NCBI GenBank assembly: GCA_026225295.1
Contig: JAMFSN010000208.1
Coordinates: forward strand, 1-46,199
Source of the DNA: Frankia alni
GTDB lineage: Bacteria; Actinomycetota; Actinomycetes; Frankiales; Frankiaceae
Length of the DNA stretch: 46,199 nt
Direction of reading: 5' to 3'
The position numbers and the translations under genes were made by a program. The notes beneath the pieces were generated by a model. It saw only the letters and a program-made list of their open reading frames with translations, was not told where the DNA came from and made no database searches. Shown here one piece after another: positions 45,182 to 46,199 of the stretch. Each line of letters opens with the position of its first letter. Position 1 is the first letter of the stretch.

Positions 45182-45205
45182 GGCCACCATGATCCCAGGG
45201 TGGCC
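45182..45205 (-). terminator. hairpin between map and the TIR gene
   Basis: GGCCACC (45182-45188) with GGTGGCC (45199-45205), 10-base loop, just after the map stop codon. Confidence 0.6.
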
Positions 45206-45212
45206 GCGGAGG

Positions 45213-46052
45213 TCAGACCGGCGACTGGGCCGACTCGGCCGGCTGGCCGCAAGCGACCCCCAACGCCGACAGGCGCTCGACTCCCCCGTCCAATGCCGTC
45301 AGCACCCACGGGCCGGCCGGGGTGATGGCGACGCTGTGCTCGGTGTGGGCCGCCCACGAGCCGTCGGTCGTCACCACCGTCCAGTCGTCGTCGAGCACGA
45401 ACGTGTCCGGCGAGCCGACGGTGATCATCGGCTCGATCGCGAGCGCGACCCCTTCGACCAGGCGCATGCCCCGCCCGGGCCGGCCGTAGTTGAGCACGTG
45501 CGGCGGCTGGTGCATCTCGGTGCCGATGCCGTGGCCGCCGTAGTGGTCGACGATGCCGTAGGCGTGCGGCCGGATCGCCCCTTCGACCGCCGCCGAGATA
45601 TCGGTCAGCTTGCCGTTCAGCTGGGCGGCAGCCAGGCCGGCCCACAGCGAGTCCTCGCAGACCCGGATCAGCTCGGTCAGCTCGGGGGTGATCTCACCGA
45701 CGGCGACGGTGATTGCCGAGTCACCGTGCCAGCCGTCCAGGATCGCGCCGCAGTCGATCGAGATCACGTCGCCCTCGTGCAGCACCTTCTTGCGGCGGGG
45801 GATGCCGTGTACGACCTCGGAGTTGACCGACGTGCAGATGGTGAGCGGAAAGCCCTGGTAGCCCTTGAAGGACGGCACGGCGCCTTCGCCCCGGATCGAG
45901 CGCTCGGCAATGTCGTCCAGGTCGGCCGTGGTGATGCCCGGCTCGACGGCGGCCCGCAGCTTCTCCAGCGTGCGTCCCACCACCAGGCCGGCCGCCCGCA
46001 TCTTGGTGATCTCGGCCGCGGTCTTGATCTGGACTAGCTCTCGTCGCGCCAC
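45213..46052 (-). CDS. map: methionine aminopeptidase, type I
   Basis: A 279-residue metallopeptidase removing N-terminal Met. It has ITKMRAAGLVVGRTLEKLRA, SVNSEVVHGIPRRKKVLHEG, metal ligands in DVISIDCGAILDGWHGDSA and GHGIGTEMHQPPHVLNYG, and VALAIEPMITVG with a nearby HTEHSVAITP. GTG 46052 follows AGAGGGA. It overlaps the end of the upstream partial reading frame by 19 bp. In most actinobacteria infA directly follows map, but here the TIR gene intervenes. Confidence 0.96.
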   Translation of the reverse strand: MARRELVQIKTAAEITKMRAAGLVVGRTLEKLRAAVEPGITTADLDDIAERSIRGEGAVPSFKGYQGFPLTICTSVNSEVVHGIPRRKKVLHEGDVISIDCGAILDGWHGDSAITVAVGEITPELTELIRVCEDSLWAGLAAAQLNGKLTDISAAVEGAIRPHAYGIVDHYGGHGIGTEMHQPPHVLNYGRPGRGMRLVEGVALAIEPMITVGSPDTFVLDDDWTVVTTDGSWAAHTEHSVAITPAGPWVLTALDGGVERLSALGVACGQPAESAQSPV

Positions 46053-46199
46053 GTGCGTCCCTCTGGTCGATACTCGAACCAGGCCGTGCCGGAGGGCAGT
46101 GCCTGGACCCACTCCGGGTCGGCCCCGAACGGAACGGGGCCGCCGCCTTTCCAGTGTGCATCCGCGCGGCGGTCCGCGTCATTTGCGCCGTGCCGCCCC
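46034..46199 (-). CDS. 3' end of an unidentified gene upstream of map (partial)
   Basis: An open frame enters from the right edge and stops at TAG 46036-46034, inside the map start region. The visible C-terminus is Trp-rich (DAHWKGGGPVPFGADPEWVQ, then ALPSGTAWFEYRPEGRTWRD and ES). Codon use looks coding. It does not resemble the adenylate kinase C-terminus expected before map. A small hairpin (46120-46142) lies within. Only about 54 residues are visible, so the identity is unknown. Confidence 0.4.
   Translation of the reverse strand, partial: GRHGANDADRRADAHWKGGGPVPFGADPEWVQALPSGTAWFEYRPEGRTWRDES

Overview
The window is one contiguous piece of a very GC-rich actinobacterial chromosome. The evidence is a WhiB-family regulator, a complete CvnABCD conservon, GroEL1 with a His-rich tail, GuaB3 beside GuaB, and the order guaB3-guaB-DUF5319-whiB-groEL-groES-tsaD-rimI-tsaB-tsaE-nnrE-glmS-glmM-rpsI-rplM-truA-rplQ-rpoA-rpsD-rpsK-rpsM-rpmJ-infA-map. 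That order matches, with gaps, the M. tuberculosis Rv3396c-Rv3462c region and the corresponding Streptomyces region. I cannot name the genus.

Layout. 1-2.6 kb: guaA (minus) and a divergent, C-terminally short IclR-like gene. 2.6-7.7 kb: cvnABCD operon (plus): histidine kinase, roadblock protein, DUF742 protein and GTPase. 7.8-14.5 kb (minus): an orphan Tat/lipoprotein solute-binding protein and two very long low-complexity membrane-anchored proteins that share a Trp-rich N-terminal motif. 14.6-18.0 kb: guaB3, guaB and DUF5319. 18.0-22.3 kb: a MerR/B12-type regulator, whiB, and the groES-groEL operon with a CIRCE box. 22.3-25.3 kb: alpha/beta hydrolase, a small membrane protein, a UDP-glucuronate decarboxylase-like protein and a small hypothetical gene. 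25.4-31.5 kb: a tightly overlapped nnrE-hydrolase-tsaE-tsaB-rimI-tsaD operon, plus acpS. 31.8-36.1 kb: glmS, glmM, rpsI and rplM. 36.6-38.2 kb: an ABC-F ATPase. 38.6-43.9 kb: truA back to infA, the alpha operon. 44.0-45.1 kb: a TIR-domain gene placed between infA and map. 45.2-46.2 kb: map and the tail of an unidentified gene.

How it works together. Most of the window is housekeeping: purine (GMP) synthesis, t6A tRNA modification, NAD(P)HX repair, amino-sugar synthesis for peptidoglycan, translation and protein folding. The accessory material lies between these conserved blocks. Main items to inspect: (i) a PF10137-type TIR gene with a C-terminal domain I cannot assign, bounded by hairpins on both sides, inside the normally compact map-infA junction; (ii) an undescribed diverged ~200-bp repeat (copies at 31608-31807 and 38272-38471, partial copy at 36353-36431), two copies of which bracket the ABC-F gene in inverted orientation; (iii) many short perfect or near-perfect tandem duplications at gene ends and starts, including one that triplicates the SKR-stop tail of rpsI; (iv) apparent leaderless starts for guaA, guaB, DUF5319 and glmS.

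All homology statements come from reading translated sequence against remembered family features. No database search, folding or GC computation was run. Alignment identities quoted for the repeats are counts by eye.
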